DNA of 64,000 nucleotides from Callorhinus ursinus (GCF_003265705.1 NW_020312894.1:6976223-7040222), one strand, 5' to 3'. Positions 1 to 12,505 are shown, counted from the stretch's first letter. Numbers and translations are program-made. The notes: generated by a model not told the origin, from the letters alone.

Positions 1-1320
1 CTCCCGCTGTTTATCACCTTGGTCTAAGCTTCCGTGATTCTCAGCAGCCGCGACTGGCGTGTGCAGTCCTTCTTCAGCAGACACGGCTGCCGTCCCAGAA
101 GAGGACACGGCAAGTCTCAGCATCATCCCACGGGAGAAATCGGATTGTTCCTCCGAGAACAGACAGGCACCAAGGCCTGACATCTGTCACATTTGGCATC
201 CTTTTTAAAAGGAGGGATTTGGCTTGGCACAAGCACCGTCACTGAGGAGCTCAGTGTCTTCAGCCGATCAGGACAGTTCTGATTAAAGCAGATATGTTGG
301 CCAACTCAGTCTGGGCTGATTTCTAGCTCATTCCTAATACAGCCCTGTCCCCACCCCTGTCCCCCCCCCCCCCCCCGCCCCCTCCCCTTTGGGCTTCGTG
401 TAGTCACATTTTCACATGTACCAGTGTGAATACATGTAAAACATGCCCGACACCTCGTGTTTACTCATCATTCAACGACTGTTTCTCAAGCCCCTGCTCT
501 GGGCATTGGGGAACGAGGGGAGCAGGGACCAACTCACCCTCCCACCTATTGCACAAAGACTCTCTCAGTCAACGGAATGCAGCAGCCCCCTTGCAAGACT
601 CAAGGTTTCAAGCAGAGAATGCTGATTAAGTGTGGATCAGGCAATAATACTTTGAAAGGTCATAATTATAATTTTATTAAGCTGTGATCAGGGAGATAAG
701 ATAAATGTCATAGAAATGTGCTTAATTTTGGATACATACGATATTGAAGAACAATTATGAATTTGTGTTTCTTGCGTACATTAAAATTTGGATTTGTGTA
801 AGGGCAGAAGCTGAGTCTAATTTTTTATCTGCTGGAAGAGAAATTGATTTTAATTCTTTCCCTGCTAATTAAAGGAAAATTAGAAAAACAAACTATTTGC
901 TAAAGCACTAAATACATTTTGATTACTTATGGATATAAGCAGTTGTTTGGTTCTGTTTATTTACTTGCTGAAAGCCTAACGATAGGTAAAATTAAGGGTA
1001 GGGTAATGGTGAGGGATTATGGGTTTATTCATCAGATGGAATGAGGTCTGTTTTCCCACTTTACGGTTGGGACATGAAGTTGCGGTGCTTGCCCCATTCA
1101 CATAGAGCCAGTTGTGCGGGGAGACGGCAGAGGCAGTGCGCAGGGGAAGAGAGAATGACAGTGGAGGCAGCGAGGTCCCATCGAGGTGTCTGGGGAGGCA
1201 GAGGAAACCTCCAGCAGAGAGCTAGGCACTGGAGTTCAGCTCAGGAGGAGGACCGGAAATGCAGGGAGGAGATGGGGTGCTAGCTTGATGGAGGAAGAGG
1301 GTCAACAGAAGGATTTTTGG
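1..1320. other. Unique sequence, no gene seen
   Basis: No coding potential or familiar repeat is visible apart from the C run at 361-376. From about 640 to 1000 the DNA becomes AT-rich with many TAAT and ATTA cores and no repeat signature, which is the texture of a non-coding conserved element. That is an inference from composition only. Confidence 0.4.
361..376. repeat. Poly-C run
   Basis: A run of 16 C followed by a C-rich stretch to about 387. Length is likely polymorphic and sequencing-sensitive. Confidence 0.9.
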
Positions 1321-1327
1321 GGGGGAT

Positions 1328-1600
1328 TAAAACAACTCACATTTATTACAGTTTTGGAGGTCAGAGTCAAAATGGGTCTCAATGGAAATCCAGGTGTGGG
1401 CAGGGCTGCATTCCCTTCTGGAGGCTCTGGGGAGAATCCATCTCCTTTCCCTGGGGTGATGCCCCCTTCTCGTCAAGACTCTTTGCCATTAACTCTTCAT
1501 CAAATTGGATCCCTAGTTACAATTCTCCTGCAACAGCAGTGGATTGCATTAGTTCCTGGAGAACCAAAATATAGTGGGTTGGCAATGGGTCTGATGTGAC
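1328..1600 (-). repeat. Probable MLT1-type LTR fragment
   Basis: The stretch reads 'CACATTTATTACAGTTTTGG', then GGTCAGAGTC, GGGCAGGGCTGCATTCC and TCTGGAGGCTCTGGGGAGAA. These are in the order found in the reverse complement of mammalian MLT1 (ERVL-MaLR) LTRs. The match is clear to about 1450 and fades after that. Old, diverged and non-coding. Confidence 0.55.
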
Positions 1601-1639
1601 CTTGACCCGTCGTCCTGCCTTGTGAAGGGACTACCTGGT

Positions 1640-1665
1640 CCCCCCCCCCCCCCCCCCCCCCCCCC
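1640..1665. repeat. Poly-C run (26 C)
   Basis: An uninterrupted 26-base C tract. On the minus strand it forces a Gly-rich reading frame, so that open frame is an artefact of the tract. Confidence 0.95.
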
Positions 1666-1989
1666 GAGGGAAGTAACATTTCTTTTTTCTCCTCCGAGCT
1701 CCCCCACAGCCCTGAGACCACCGGTAAGTTAAGTATCCACTTCTCCTCCCAGGTGGCAAGCACCTTGGGAACAGGCTCACATCCATTCCTTTGACCTTGA
1801 CCTGGGTGCAGCGCTTAGTGTACTAACTGACCCTCACTGACGATGTATGGCGCTAATCATCGAGGAAGTGTTTTCAAACAGCCAACCACTAAAACTAGTG
1901 TTTTTTTTTTTTAAACTTATGATTTTTAACAAAACGGACTTTTTCCATGCTAGAAGCAACAAAGATCATTCTGCTTTACCAAGCTACGG

Positions 1990-2870
1990 TAGGTGAGTAG
2001 AAATGGTTCTACAAAGATGAAAATGTCCTCCCGAGGCCACGTCTGTGGGAAGAAACACGCCAACTTTTCCCCTCTGAAGATGGATTCCCTTTAGTTATTT
2101 ATTTAAAAGCTGTGATCTCAGGTAAAGAAGATAAACAATTTTTGCTCTGAACTAAATATATAAAGAAATGCATTTCGCAAGTTAAAGCGCTAGCAACATA
2201 AACCACATTTCCCCCTAGAACACTGGTCAAGACTCACAAGCCCGGTGGGCTGGCCAAGGAACATGGGATAACATAGCCTCTCAGGGATGTCGCAAACCTT
2301 GCAGAGGCAAGGGGGGCACACCCCCTCCTCTGCTGGATGGGAAAGCGGGGAGCCGGCTTCCCCAGACTCTGCAGGGTGGACCGTACCATCTATACTGTAA
2401 GTGCCCAAGCAACTCAGATTCAGAAAAAAAATTTTTTTAAAGCACGTATGAAACAAAACCCTTTATCCTTTCCCTTAAACGACTGTACAAAGGCCAGTTT
2501 ATCGTTTTTAAACATTTGGACACCCCTCCTCCCACCCAAAGCCCAGTTTTTTGAAATCAAAGAAACTAATGGCAACTAATGTGCAAGGAGCAGACTCGAA
2601 CCTTAAAGGCAGCTGAGTGAGTACTAATGGCCCCATAAAGCACCGCCCCGCCTCCACCTAATGCCTAATTACTCAACGGCGTGCCTTTGTTCAGCCAGTG
2701 TCTTGCTTTTACAATGCAGTCAAACAAGGTGGAACTGTGTCCATTTATGGGAAAGTCAAAGACCAATAAATAAAAAGTTTAATTTCCTGATTCCCTGAAG
2801 TCGATGGGGCTTAGAAAATGCTCACCAATCTTTCCAACAATGGTCTCTCAAAAAACCGTGTGAGCAGCCA
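1990..2870. other. Repeat-poor unique block
   Basis: No repeat family recognised. The part from 2560 to 2810 has closely spaced ACTAATGG, CCTAATTACTC, CCATAAAG and ATTTATGG words like those in homeodomain-bound enhancers. No open frame resembles a known protein. Confidence 0.35.
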
Positions 2871-2874
2871 CCTC

Positions 2875-3080
2875 ATATCAAATTTCATTGCTCATAAAAA
2901 AGAATCAGATAACATTAAGTGAAAAAAAGCAGGATACAAAGTACACTGTGTTTACAACTAAAAAAAAAACTCTCTGCTTAGGGCTAAGGACGGAGCCCTA
3001 CAATCGCGATCAGACCTCTGTGATGGGGACAGGATTCGGGGAGATGGGTTTCCCTGTTTTCTAAATTTTCTGTTGCTATG
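2875..3080 (+). repeat. Possible ancient L1/HAL1 3' fragment
   Basis: AAGTGAAAAAAAGCAGGATACAAA-type wording followed by a TTTTCTAAATTTTCT end resembles the 3' part of old L1M/HAL1 elements in plus orientation. Heavily diverged. Confidence 0.4.
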
Positions 3081-3129
3081 TGAGTCTGACAACAAAAAAT
3101 TTAAATGGATCAGCAAAACAATTAATTGT

Positions 3130-4125
3130 TTAACAGATGCTGTTACTCAGAACAAGATCATCGCGTGAGGCTTCCAAGTCAAGCAAACGTTTTTGTTTTT
3201 GTTTTTCATGTTTTGAACACGGCCATTTCTTTAGGGTTTTGTGAGCATTATTAACACAAATTCTAATTTATATTAGTATATCATAGGCAAATGTATAACA
3301 CAATAAATTGCATTTGTGGACACAAATACAAAATTCAATCAAGTGCCGTTGGCCTCCGTATCTTAACTTTCATCTGGAAGGCTGTTGGCTCCTAAACAGA
3401 TGTCCCAAGTTACTACCGTTAATAAAAAGTAATCCCTCATTAGGTCTTTCCACTTACTGAACTCTTCAAGGTAATTAATGATATTTAAGAAACTTTCCCT
3501 CCATAAATATGATATGGAAAGATGAGACAACGAAGCGGGTGTGTGATCTCACGTCTAGGAAGAGAGTGGCCGGCGGGGGTGGGGGGGGCGTGGGGGACAC
3601 CAGCTGGCAGATTCCTGTGGTCTGTAGAGAGCAGATTCTGCATGGAAATGGACAGGACTGGTTCTCACTCATTCCAGCCCACACGGTCAGCACGAGCTTT
3701 TCATCCAGGGACCCTGTCCAAGGGGCTCATTGCTGGGCTGTTGCTGTGTCTGTTGACATGGGGAGAGCTGGGGACAGTATATTAGCTGGGCTGGGTCTCT
3801 TGCCCCTCCCTCCTGTTCTTTCCCACCACCTGCACTGGCTTTCTGCTTTTCAACCATTTCTCAGAAGGCGGTCCTCAGGGTGCCCCGGGGCCCTTTCCCC
3901 TCCCTGCTCTTCCCTTTCTTCTGTCTTGCATGCATTTTGTTGTCCCACCACTTACGAATGCAACCTTGTATTCAGCAAACCTTGCCGAATCTCCCCGAAG
4001 CCCCAGGCTAAGCACCAGAGATGCATTAGGAGGGAGAGTCACGACCGTCTTGGAGTGCCTGTTGCAGCGGGGAGGAAAGATTTAACGAGATGCGTGCCCC
4101 TAGGCAGAGCCAGAGTTGGGCCCTG
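3130..4125. other. Unique sequence, no gene seen
   Basis: AT-rich to about 3500, then GC-rich with a G-rich patch at 3570-3597. A 208-codon plus-strand frame crosses 3509-4135. It starts in this G-rich patch, has low-complexity composition and overlaps other open frames, so I do not call it coding. Confidence 0.4.
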
Positions 4126-4129
4126 GTGG

Positions 4130-4870
4130 TTTTAGAAGCACATACCCTTGGCAAGTCCAACTGCAAGCTCAAGGTCTCTCCCAGATTGACTCTTCCCTCT
4201 CCTCATGTTCCACGTTCAGTTAAAGACACCACCATCTATCCCGTCACCAAGGCCAAAGCCTGCGGGTCCACCCCAATGCCTCCCTGCCTCTCATCCCTGC
4301 ATCCTGCCATTCGGCTTTAGATAGGTCTCTCTAATAATTTCCTTCTTTCTCTTCCCACCTCCACTGTCCCTGACTCTCAGCTTCCTGCTGTCATCTTTTG
4401 GCAGGCCCTCTTGCTCCTCGATGGCTACCGTGCACAGGGCGACTCTTCTAAAATTTACCCAAATGCTGGTGCCCTTGCTGAAAAACACTGGAGACTAACA
4501 TCAATGGATTGAGTTCAGCCTCCCTGTCATGTCACCTTAACTACTCTGGTGCCAACTCCCACATACCACCAACCAGGACACTAGTACCTGTCATGTCGCA
4601 AGCATATGGCTCTGGCTGACACCACTGGCCCTTGGCTCGTGCTGTTCCCTCTCCCACACACCCCATAGAGGACATTCTGGATCCTGTTCACCTGTTGTTC
4701 AAGGCCCAGGCCCCAACGCCATGTTTTCAGGATCCTCACACTCCCCACCCAACCCTGCCCTTGGTCGTCTCCTTTCTGACCACAATGCAGAATGTTCCAG
4801 ATCAAGGGTGAGTTCTCTGTCCTATATTCAACCACCACACCTTGACAGCTTCTGGCTACATAGCTGTCCC
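4130..4870 (+). repeat. L2 LINE, 3' region
   Basis: The order of words follows the 3' portion of mammalian L2: a pyrimidine-rich TCTCATCCCTGCATCC stretch, GGGCGACTCTTCTAAAATTT, then GGCTCGTGCTGTTCCCTC. Extensive divergence shows great age. The ATTTGTTGAATGAATGA end is missing. Confidence 0.6.
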
Positions 4871-5534
4871 CTGAGATAGCTTTGTGGGTAGTGATCCGAT
4901 ACCAGCGTTTGGTATTCCTGAATATGAAGCTATTTTTTTCAGAACCAAAAACACATATTTTTAAAAATGGAAAATCTGAATTAAGACTTGAGTTATACTC
5001 AGATAATTATAGGCAGCAGTATATTTTCAGATTCAATGAGGTTCCACTCATTGAGAAAGCATTCTGACCCCACCCTTCCTACCTAAAAAAATCCCTTTGG
5101 GGTATCTGAATGTGGCTTCAATGTCTGTTTCCAGGGTTACTAGTGAAATTGAGGTGGTTTTTCTTTAACGTTTATTAGTCATTCGTATTTCTCCCAGATG
5201 TCCTTGTTGGAATCTCTTAACATGCAGGTGGAGGTGGGGGTAGATGGGGGTCTGGCAAGGGGACTTCTCCGAAGAGAAGACAGAAGCCCCCCTTCCCCTC
5301 AGCCGCCCAAGGCTAGGACCCCCCACCCATCCATGCTAGGGCCATCTCCCTCGATCGTCCTCCCAGAGACACTCACGCAGGAAGGAGAGGGGGCTTCAGT
5401 CCTACTGGCCTGCAGTCTGATGGAGAGCCTGCTAGGGCCAAGTGCAGAAGGTGAAGGCAGTCATACCTTACTGAAAAATAGAACACAGTATAGTTTCATT
5501 ATTAAAATGTATGCAGTCAGTCTTCAAGATGGAC
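4871..5534. other. Unique sequence, no gene seen
   Basis: AT-rich to about 5200, then GC-rich to 5450. No repeat or gene signature recognised. Confidence 0.35.
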
Positions 5535-5972
5535 CCCAACGATCTATACCTCCTTGTATTCATGCCCTGATTTGGTTCCCTAATATACTGAATCAGGGCT
5601 GGCCCCTTGTGATCAATAGAATATGGTGGAGGTGACCATATTTGAATTCTAAGGCTGGGTCATAAACACGGTGCTTCTGCCTGTCATTCTCTCTCCTGGG
5701 AACACTCACCCTTGGAACACAGCTGCCATGCTCTGAAGATGCCCACAGTGGCCTTCGTGAAGAGCCATGTGCAGAGGAAACTGAGGTCCCCAGCCTCCAG
5801 CCAGCCTCATCCCCTAGAGAGTGAACGAGCCTTCAAATGTTTAAATCTTCCACGTGAGGCCCCAGACAAACCATCCCCTTTCCGAATTCCTGATTCCCAG
5901 AATGGTGGTTTTGCATCATTATGTTTTGGGGTCATTTGTGTTGCAGTCCTAGTAGCTGGAGCAAAATAAATA
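5535..5972 (+). repeat. MLT1-type LTR, degraded
   Basis: Contains GAATATGGTGGAGGTGACC, then a central TGAAGATGCCCACAGTGGCC region. It closes with TATGTTTTGGGGTCATTTGTG and CAGTCCTAGTAGCTGG, which parallels the 3' terminus of MLT1 LTRs. Plus orientation; no internal retroviral sequence is attached. Confidence 0.5.
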
Positions 5973-5974
5973 GT

Positions 5975-7070
5975 GAAATGGATTCTGCTCCAATATTGCT
6001 ATCACCAAATGTGAGTGCACCTTGAGTGTTTCAATCCCTAACAGAGGAGGTTTCTAGCACATGCTGGTTGAAAAAGAATCGGAACTATTTAGGGACAGGG
6101 CTCTGTGGTGAGGCATACACACAGCCACTTAGGATACTAGTTGGGATACCCTATTTCTAGTAGTCTTAAAAGTGCGAGGTAGGCGACCATACAGATGAAC
6201 ACCACAAGAGGGCAGGTGTACATACCGAAATAGGGCTCCTTGGACTTAACCTTCTTCACTCATATTGACTTTTTTTTTTCTTTTGCATTTCACTGATGAT
6301 TTTGTTTGATATTGATCACAGCCCACAGATCAGCTTCATTTTGAAGACGTGAATCCACATTTCAAAACCCAACCATCCAGGAAGGCGTTCAGCTGGAAAG
6401 CTTCCCTAAGAGTTAATTTAACAATGCCATATTTGTATTTCTTATAAAATATATTTTTGTAATGAAACACCTACAATTTCATTACTAAGAAAAATTGAGG
6501 TGCTATTTTTAAATGTCAGTGGGATAAACATTTCCTGACTTTATATCACTGCATGAATGCAGATGTGCTATTTACTCAATCTCATTTATTTCATAATGGG
6601 ATTAAATAATGCTTCATTATTTCATAATGAACAAAGTCATATTGTGATCTCGAAAAAAAAAGCAATTACACTTATTCGTCTTTCACCTTAGAAACCCTTC
6701 CCCCCTCGATGCATTCTGACATTAAAATGAACTAATTTGTCGGCTAATTTAAAGTCGTCTCAATTTCTCCAAGAAAGATGAGGAAGCAGGCTCCTCAGAC
6801 CCTGGGGTTTTCTGATTACAAATTATCTTCTCAAAACGTTTCTTCTATACTCCAGGTTGCCAGGCCCCTGGAGTGCCTCTCACCCTCCCCGCACGCCAAG
6901 CTCCTTGTCTCTGGGCAGCGCCTGTCCCTTCCTCGCGGGTCCACAGCCGGTCCCGAGCCCACGGTGCTGAATCGTCAAAAGCTGATGGAGGGCCCCCTGG
7001 CAGTGTGCCCGGCACCAATCCAGAGCCACCAGGTGGGGGCATGGAGCTTGGCTGTTGCCAATTCGGACAT
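5975..7070. other. Unique AT-rich then GC-rich sequence
   Basis: From about 6240 to 6780 the sequence is AT-rich and repeat-poor, with paired ATTTCATAATG words at 6588 and 6618. From 6850 it becomes GC-rich with several overlapping short open frames on both strands. None resembles a known protein. Confidence 0.35.
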
Positions 7071-7074
7071 GTAC

Positions 7075-7245
7075 ATCGTGTGACTCGGGGCAGCTCAGCA
7101 GCCTCTGCGAACCTCGGCTTTCCCATCTGTGAGATGGACCCACACTGCTGCTTCTCTCCAAAGGACGCTGTGAGGACTGAAGGAGACAGTCGACCACCTC
7201 CTGTGATCATATGCACCTGGGCATGTGCACCTGCTGCCCAGAAAA
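7075..7245 (+). repeat. MIR SINE
   Basis: Shows the MIR core order: GTGTGACTCGGGGCAGCTCA, then CTTTCCCATCTGTGAGATGG, then GCTGTGAGGACTGA. Plus orientation, diverged. Confidence 0.7.
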
Positions 7246-8011
7246 GCAGACACTTGGCAGACAGATAGCTAGTATGACTTTTTACTGCCCGGCTTTTTGT
7301 TCTAGGACAATCTTTAAAAATGACCTTGAAAACAAAGGTGCTAGAACAGTGTGAGGTCTCCCTTACTGGCTATGTACAATGCATGACTTCCCTAAGATCC
7401 TCCTAGAAGCTTCCTCCAGAATGGGTGCTCCTTTCCATGCTTCTGTACGGCACCTGAAGATGCAGGTATTATCACCAGGGAAAAGTTCCCACGAAGGAAG
7501 CCTTCCAGCCCATTTTCTTGTTCCTTGTTGGTAGAGATGGTCTATGACAAGAGGCAGCAGTTTCTAAAGCAGCATGCCTTTGGCCTTCCCCTCTGAAGGT
7601 TTGCTGAAGGAAGATTTTGCGCAATGGCCACTAGGCCACGTTGGAGGCCACAATCACGTATTAGCTGTCGTGGGGGCTTTAGCTGTGTTTCTGGGTCCGA
7701 GGTGCTGAGGTGGAAATCTTTTCTGGCGATGCATGCGCTGTTTGCTTTAAGCAGGCAGGGCTCAGGCCGGGGTTCCACACTGAGTTCTTTCAAACTTTGC
7801 TTCCTTCCAGCCAAGCACACCGAGTCAGATGTTTTCATAGGGGAGAATTCTACAATGGCACACTTGATTTTTTTCCCCTTCAACATGCCAAATGTTTCTT
7901 ACCATTGCATGGCCTCAAATATATTTTATTATGAGGCTTTTTTTTTTTTTTAAGGCACCAATAACTTGCATAACTTTTAACACATGATTGTAAGCGTGCT
8001 ACATTTGGACA
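7246..8011. other. Unique sequence, no gene seen
   Basis: No recognised repeat apart from a short T run near 7938-7952. The overlapping short frames on both strands show no known domain. Confidence 0.35.
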
Positions 8012-8125
8012 AGCAGTAAATTGTGACTCTGGTTTGAAAGCCCCTCGGGTTAGCCTGGACAAATCCCTTAACCTCTCTATTGGAGAATCTTTGAAGACCC
8101 TCTGTGGCTGTAATAGTCCAGGAGT
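8012..8125 (+). repeat. MIR SINE fragment
   Basis: GGACAAATCCCTTAACCTCT is the conserved MIR core; the flanks are diverged. Confidence 0.55.
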
Positions 8126-8282
8126 CACACCTGGCACTTCCCTGACCCCATGGCAGGTGAGGCTGGGGCTGTCCTCTGGGCTCTGGAGGCGCGTGCCCTC
8201 TGCGCCGTGAGGCTCTCCTCACTGGCCGGTCCCACACTCTCTGTGCTCACCGAGGACAAGGACTGTCTAATCACCTTGGTGT

Positions 8283-8605
8283 CTGTCTTAGTTCAGTCCA
8301 CTCTAACGGAATTTCCTGGCATGTCTTACACGTGCATTTCCCACAGTTGTGGATGGTGGGAAGTCAGCATGGTTGGGTCCTAGTGAAAGTTCTCTTCCTT
8401 GTCTTCTTGCGTCCTCACGTGGCAGGGACAGAGAGAGGCTGTTCTTCACCCTTACTCTTCTTTAAGGGCACTAACTCCATTGTGGAGGCACCACCCTCAT
8501 GACCTCCCAAAGGTCTCACCTCCAAACACTGTCACACTGGGGGTTAAGGTTTCAACATATGAATTTGGGCAGGACACGAACACTCTGTTCATAACAGTGT
8601 CCCGA
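8283..8605 (-). repeat. MLT1-type LTR
   Basis: Reads in reverse through the MLT1A/B LTR: CTTAGTTCAG start, GTCCTCACGTGGCAGGG, AAGGGCACTAACTCCATTG, ACCCTCATGACCTCCCAAAG, GGGGGTTAAGGTTTCAACAT and ATGAATTTGGGCAGGACAC. Nearly complete solo LTR. The 100-codon open frame over it is incidental. Confidence 0.8.
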
Positions 8606-8770
8606 GGGCCTCACACAGACCTGGACCACTTCTTGACATCACCACATGAGTGGTGCCCCCTAGAGTTGTATGATGTGCTGGCACATAGTATTAGCCCTTA
8701 AATACTCCTTGCATCAAAGACATAATAAATGATGACATTTCTGATTAAAAAAATATTTTAAGTATCTTAA

Positions 8771-8886
8771 AAAACTTTTTTAAAGATTTTATTTTTAGGT
8801 AATCTCTACACCCACTGTAGGGCTGGAACTTAAAACCCTGAAATCAAGAGATGCATGCTTCACTGACTGAGCCAGCCAGGCACCCC
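8771..8886 (-). mobile_element. Carnivore tRNA-Lys SINE, short form
   Basis: TTTTTAAAGATTTTATTTTT tail, then GGTAATCTCTACACCCACTG, AAACCCTGAAATCAAGAG and a GCCAGCCAGGCACCCC head, in reverse. The short form keeps a nearly complete tRNA-Lys-like body directly joined to the tail. Confidence 0.85.
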
Positions 8887-9300
8887 TTCAGTAGTTTTAT
8901 GGAAATTTTTTGGTGTTGTTTTATAATAATGTAAAATGCAATGCATAAATAAAAAATGACATTTTATATTAAAGACATGCTTTCAAAGAACTTAAGTTGA
9001 TAGATTTTTTTTTTTTCTGAATGACTTTAAGCATGACTTAAATATTCTAACAGGCCAATGGTTTATTGATCAGAAAAACTTAGGTATTAAATTACTGGCT
9101 GAATACTGCCCTAGGAATCCCATTTGTCTTTAGATTTTAGGGTGATTAATTTGATAAATAGGCAAGATACATTTTCATCTTTGTAACATCGAAAAGCATA
9201 ATCCCATGTTCGCTGTGCTTCTAAGCAGTGATGTTCTAAAGGAGTGTGTCTGACCCCACAATTAAGCATGTAAATTTTTTTCTTTTTTTTAATTTTTAAA

Positions 9301-9483
9301 TTTTTTTTAGATTTTATTTATTTGAGAGAGACAGAGATAGTGAGAGAGAGCACAAGTGGGGAGGAGAGGGAGAAGCAGGCTCCCCGCAGAGCAAGGAGCC
9401 CGATGCGGGACTTGATCCAGGACCCCGGGATCATGACCTGAGCCGAAGGCAGATGCCTAACCGACTGAACCACCCAGGCACCT
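9301..9483 (-). mobile_element. Carnivore tRNA-Lys SINE, long form
   Basis: Reverse copy with AGATTTTATTTATTTGAGAG, GAGAAGCAGGCTCCCCGC, CCGGGATCATGACCTGAGCC and a CCACCCAGGCACC end. Long caniform subtype with the GGCTCCC linker. Confidence 0.9.
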
Positions 9484-10129
9484 GCATTTAAATTTTTTCC
9501 AATTGTCAATATGCCCCACATTCAGATCAGTGAAAACATCTCACTTTACATCTTTTCTTTTTTCTCTCTCTCAAGGCTCTTTCCCTACTGGAGATACAAA
9601 ACTCAACAAATCCTGTTGACTTTGGAAAGTAGCGAAGAAGGATTTCAGTTAATCCAGTGCTTGAAGTGGGACCTGGGGCAACTTGCCAAGATCATGCTCT
9701 TCTTTTGTTCTGAATCGTACCACCCACCACTCATTGCCTCCAAACTCCCTCCTTCCCTACACTCTCCCCGCTTCTTCTTTCCCTGCCCAGCTCCCTGGGC
9801 CCCAGCGAGCGGTGTGAGTGTGAGGTGAAAGGCCCTGGGAGTTAGCACTGGGGGAAGCCAGAGCCCCCTGGGCTTCTCGGGCTCCAGCCACCCTGGGGTA
9901 AGCCCATGGGAACCTCAGGGAGCCTGGGTGGGCGTGTGGCCTATGTGGCTGTTGGGGCCTGGCTGCGTGTCTCCCCTAGCACTCTGTGGTCTCACCGATG
10001 CTCCTCGGCAGCTGCAGGCCCCTAGTGACGCACAGCCTCACCTCCCTGGAGGCCTTGCCTCCCCAGCCTCCACTCTTCTCCCCGCTTTGGGGCTTGTCCT
10101 GTCGTGGCCCTCGGTATCCGGAGAATTCT
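9484..10129. other. Unique sequence, no gene seen
   Basis: AT-rich to about 9640, then GC-rich without a recognised repeat; the far end may belong to the following L2. Confidence 0.35.
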
Positions 10130-10262
10130 GCTGTGGCCTCTGCTTTCTGCACTGGACTGTGAGCTCTCGGAGGGAGAAGGTCTTACTCTTCACTGTATGG
10201 TCACTCCCGGGGTAGGACAGGCATTTCACTGAGTGGCCAGCTGAATGAGTGAATGAATGAGC
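10130..10262 (+). repeat. L2 LINE 3' end
   Basis: CTGGACTGTGAGCTCTCGG, GTATGGTCACTCCCGGG and the terminal GAATGAGTGAATGAATGA form the classic L2 3' terminus in plus orientation. Confidence 0.75.
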
Positions 10263-12304
10263 AGAAAGCAGGCAGATAATGTGCATGGAAGAGCTCCCTA
10301 ATCAGCAAAGTGGCATGTGAACAGTGAAGCCCGTTAATGACCCTTTTCCGTATGTTCTCCAGCACTGGGGACCTTGCCTAGGACAGAGCTGGCACGTGGC
10401 GCTGCCATTGGAAATGAAGGCTGGAAGGCTAGGGGAGCCCATGGCTATAGGCCGGGTGCCCAGGTAGCAGACTCAGGTGGAGTTCAGAGTGCAGGATGCT
10501 CACTCGAGAGAGCCCTCAGGCCCAGACTGGAAGCATGGGGAGGACATGGGATTGGCCAGGGGAGGAGGGCACCATGCTGGTGGACTGATGACAGTTTTGG
10601 CTGTCCCCACGGGGACCCCTGAGCTAAGACAGTCCTTTAGAGGGGTCCTGACTTGGGCCATGACAGCTTGGCCTTTATCGCCTGCCCTGATCAGATGTTG
10701 GGAGTGGGTTGCCCCAGGAAGGGTGTGATCTTGGGTGAAGGTGTGTGCTGGTGGGGTCTGGGCAGCACACCACAGTGTCCACTACCCCAGCTCTTATGGA
10801 ATCCATGACCCAAGGGAGCATGCTCAGAGCCAAGGAGGCTGGGTGTGGCAAATCCTTCACCCATAGTGAAGACAGGCTTTGGTTAAGTAAACACAGCCTA
10901 GTGTATACATGAGAGTCTGCCACTAAAGTGGCTCTTGGACTAGGCCAGGTGCCAAGCCCTTCAAAAGTCCAGGTCAGAGCCTCTGGGGTGCTGGCAATGT
11001 TCTGTCTCTTGCTTTGGGTGTGGGGTTACACTGAGTTCTGCTCTTGTGACACAAAGACTTTTCTATATACATTATGTAAATTACATCTCAATAATGCTGT
11101 TCAAATTATTTTAAATGTGTGTAACAAATGTGTCATGGTTAACCTTCCAGTCTGCCTCCTATTTCTCCTTTTAGAAGGGAAAACATCAGTGGGGTTTTAC
11201 TATACACAATTCTGCCAACCCCCAGATGGAAACAAATATTTTAAAATTAAACTATAAACTGAGCCAGAACATCAAAATTATCTCTGGACCAAACCCGATT
11301 TTCACTTTAAGTGTGGACACCTCTCTATTCTCCACGTTAGCTCATTATTAGCTTCCATGTCACTCGAAAGAAGATTTGAACACTTTTTATGGGGAGGTGG
11401 GTCTAAACCATTTTGAGTTCCTCTCCCTGCGTCCTCGAGGAGCCCTCGCTCCACCAGGCACTGCACCCAGGACAAGGGAGTCACGGCCCTGCCCCCCCCG
11501 CCCCGACCCAGTGCGGAGCCCCAGTCTGGTGGGAGGCTGCTGTACACAGAGGAGCTAAGTCAGTGGCTGAGCTGGGCACACAGAGCGAGGATCAGCATGA
11601 ACTTTCTGGAAAAGGTGCTCCCTTGCCAGATTTGGAGAGATGACTATCTAAATGCTTTGGCGTGTCTCCTGGAAACCTCATTTTGCTTGTGTTTGTTTTC
11701 TTCCACAGGCCAGGTCACCCTGGCCTCCTCCTGGGCATGGGCCCCTACGTTTGAGGCTCTCGCCTTTCTGCCCGTGTCCTCTTGCCTTTGTGCTCTTTTC
11801 CTTATCTTGCTGTGCAAAGAGGTGGCTTGCTCTTAGATGGCTGTGCTTGCTGTTGAAGGGACAGAGGCTCTCCCCAGCACCCCCTGCACCCGAGCCTCCT
11901 CTCACAAAGCCCTGTTTGCCTGACTTCCCTGGATGCTGCTCCGGTGGCCGCTACCGCTTTCTTGCCTCTTTTTTTTTTTTTTTTTTGACCGCAGGACTGC
12001 GCATCTTCTGGATATCTGGCCTTCCTGCAGAGGTTCATTCCCTGCTCCACCCCTTTAAAACTTCCAACTAATCTTAGCCCCCAGTAACAAGGTGGGTGGT
12101 GAGCTGGGGCACCTCAGGGCCTGCGTGGCACCCTCGGCCTGGTTCCGAAGAAGCTGACCAGTAAGGACCCACCCCACGTTTTCCCTTTTCTCAGTGTAGT
12201 GTTGAGAACCAAACCCTTTGGTTCCGTTCAGATCCCAAGCAGCCCCAGGACCACAGGACTTGCTGTGACCAGCTTTTAGGTTTCTCAGTTTATGTCTGGT
12301 CACT
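10263..12304. other. Unique sequence, no gene seen
   Basis: GC-rich from 10360 to 10900, AT-rich from 11040 to 11290, then mixed. Words near 11070-11110 resemble an old L1 terminus, too weakly to call. A T run sits at about 11970-11987. Open frames here overlap on both strands and match nothing I know. Confidence 0.35.
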
Positions 12305-12505
12305 GCCCGCCCCCAGCTCCGCCCCCCCGCCCCCTGCTCCGCCCCAGCACCACCCCTGCACCGCCCCCTGCTCTGCCCCAGCACCGCCCCGGCACCGCCC
12401 CCTGCTCCGCCCCAGCACCGCCCCTGCTCCGCCCCCAGCTTCGCCCCCCCTGTTCCGCCTCCTGGCACCGCCCCCTGCTCTGCCCCGGCACCGCCCCCTG
12501 CTCCA
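12305..12505. repeat. GC-rich minisatellite
   Basis: Imperfect tandem array built from CACCGCCCC, CTGCTCCGCCCC and CAGCACCGCCCC units, on the order of ten copies of a roughly 18-24 base unit. It keeps several frames open at once on both strands, including a 167-codon minus frame of Gly, Ala, Glu and Arg. That is explained by composition and does not imply a gene. Confidence 0.85.

Noticed and set aside
3509..4135. 208-codon plus-strand open frame
   Set aside because: It runs through a G-rich patch, overlaps frames on both strands, has no known domain, and looks like a GC-composition effect.
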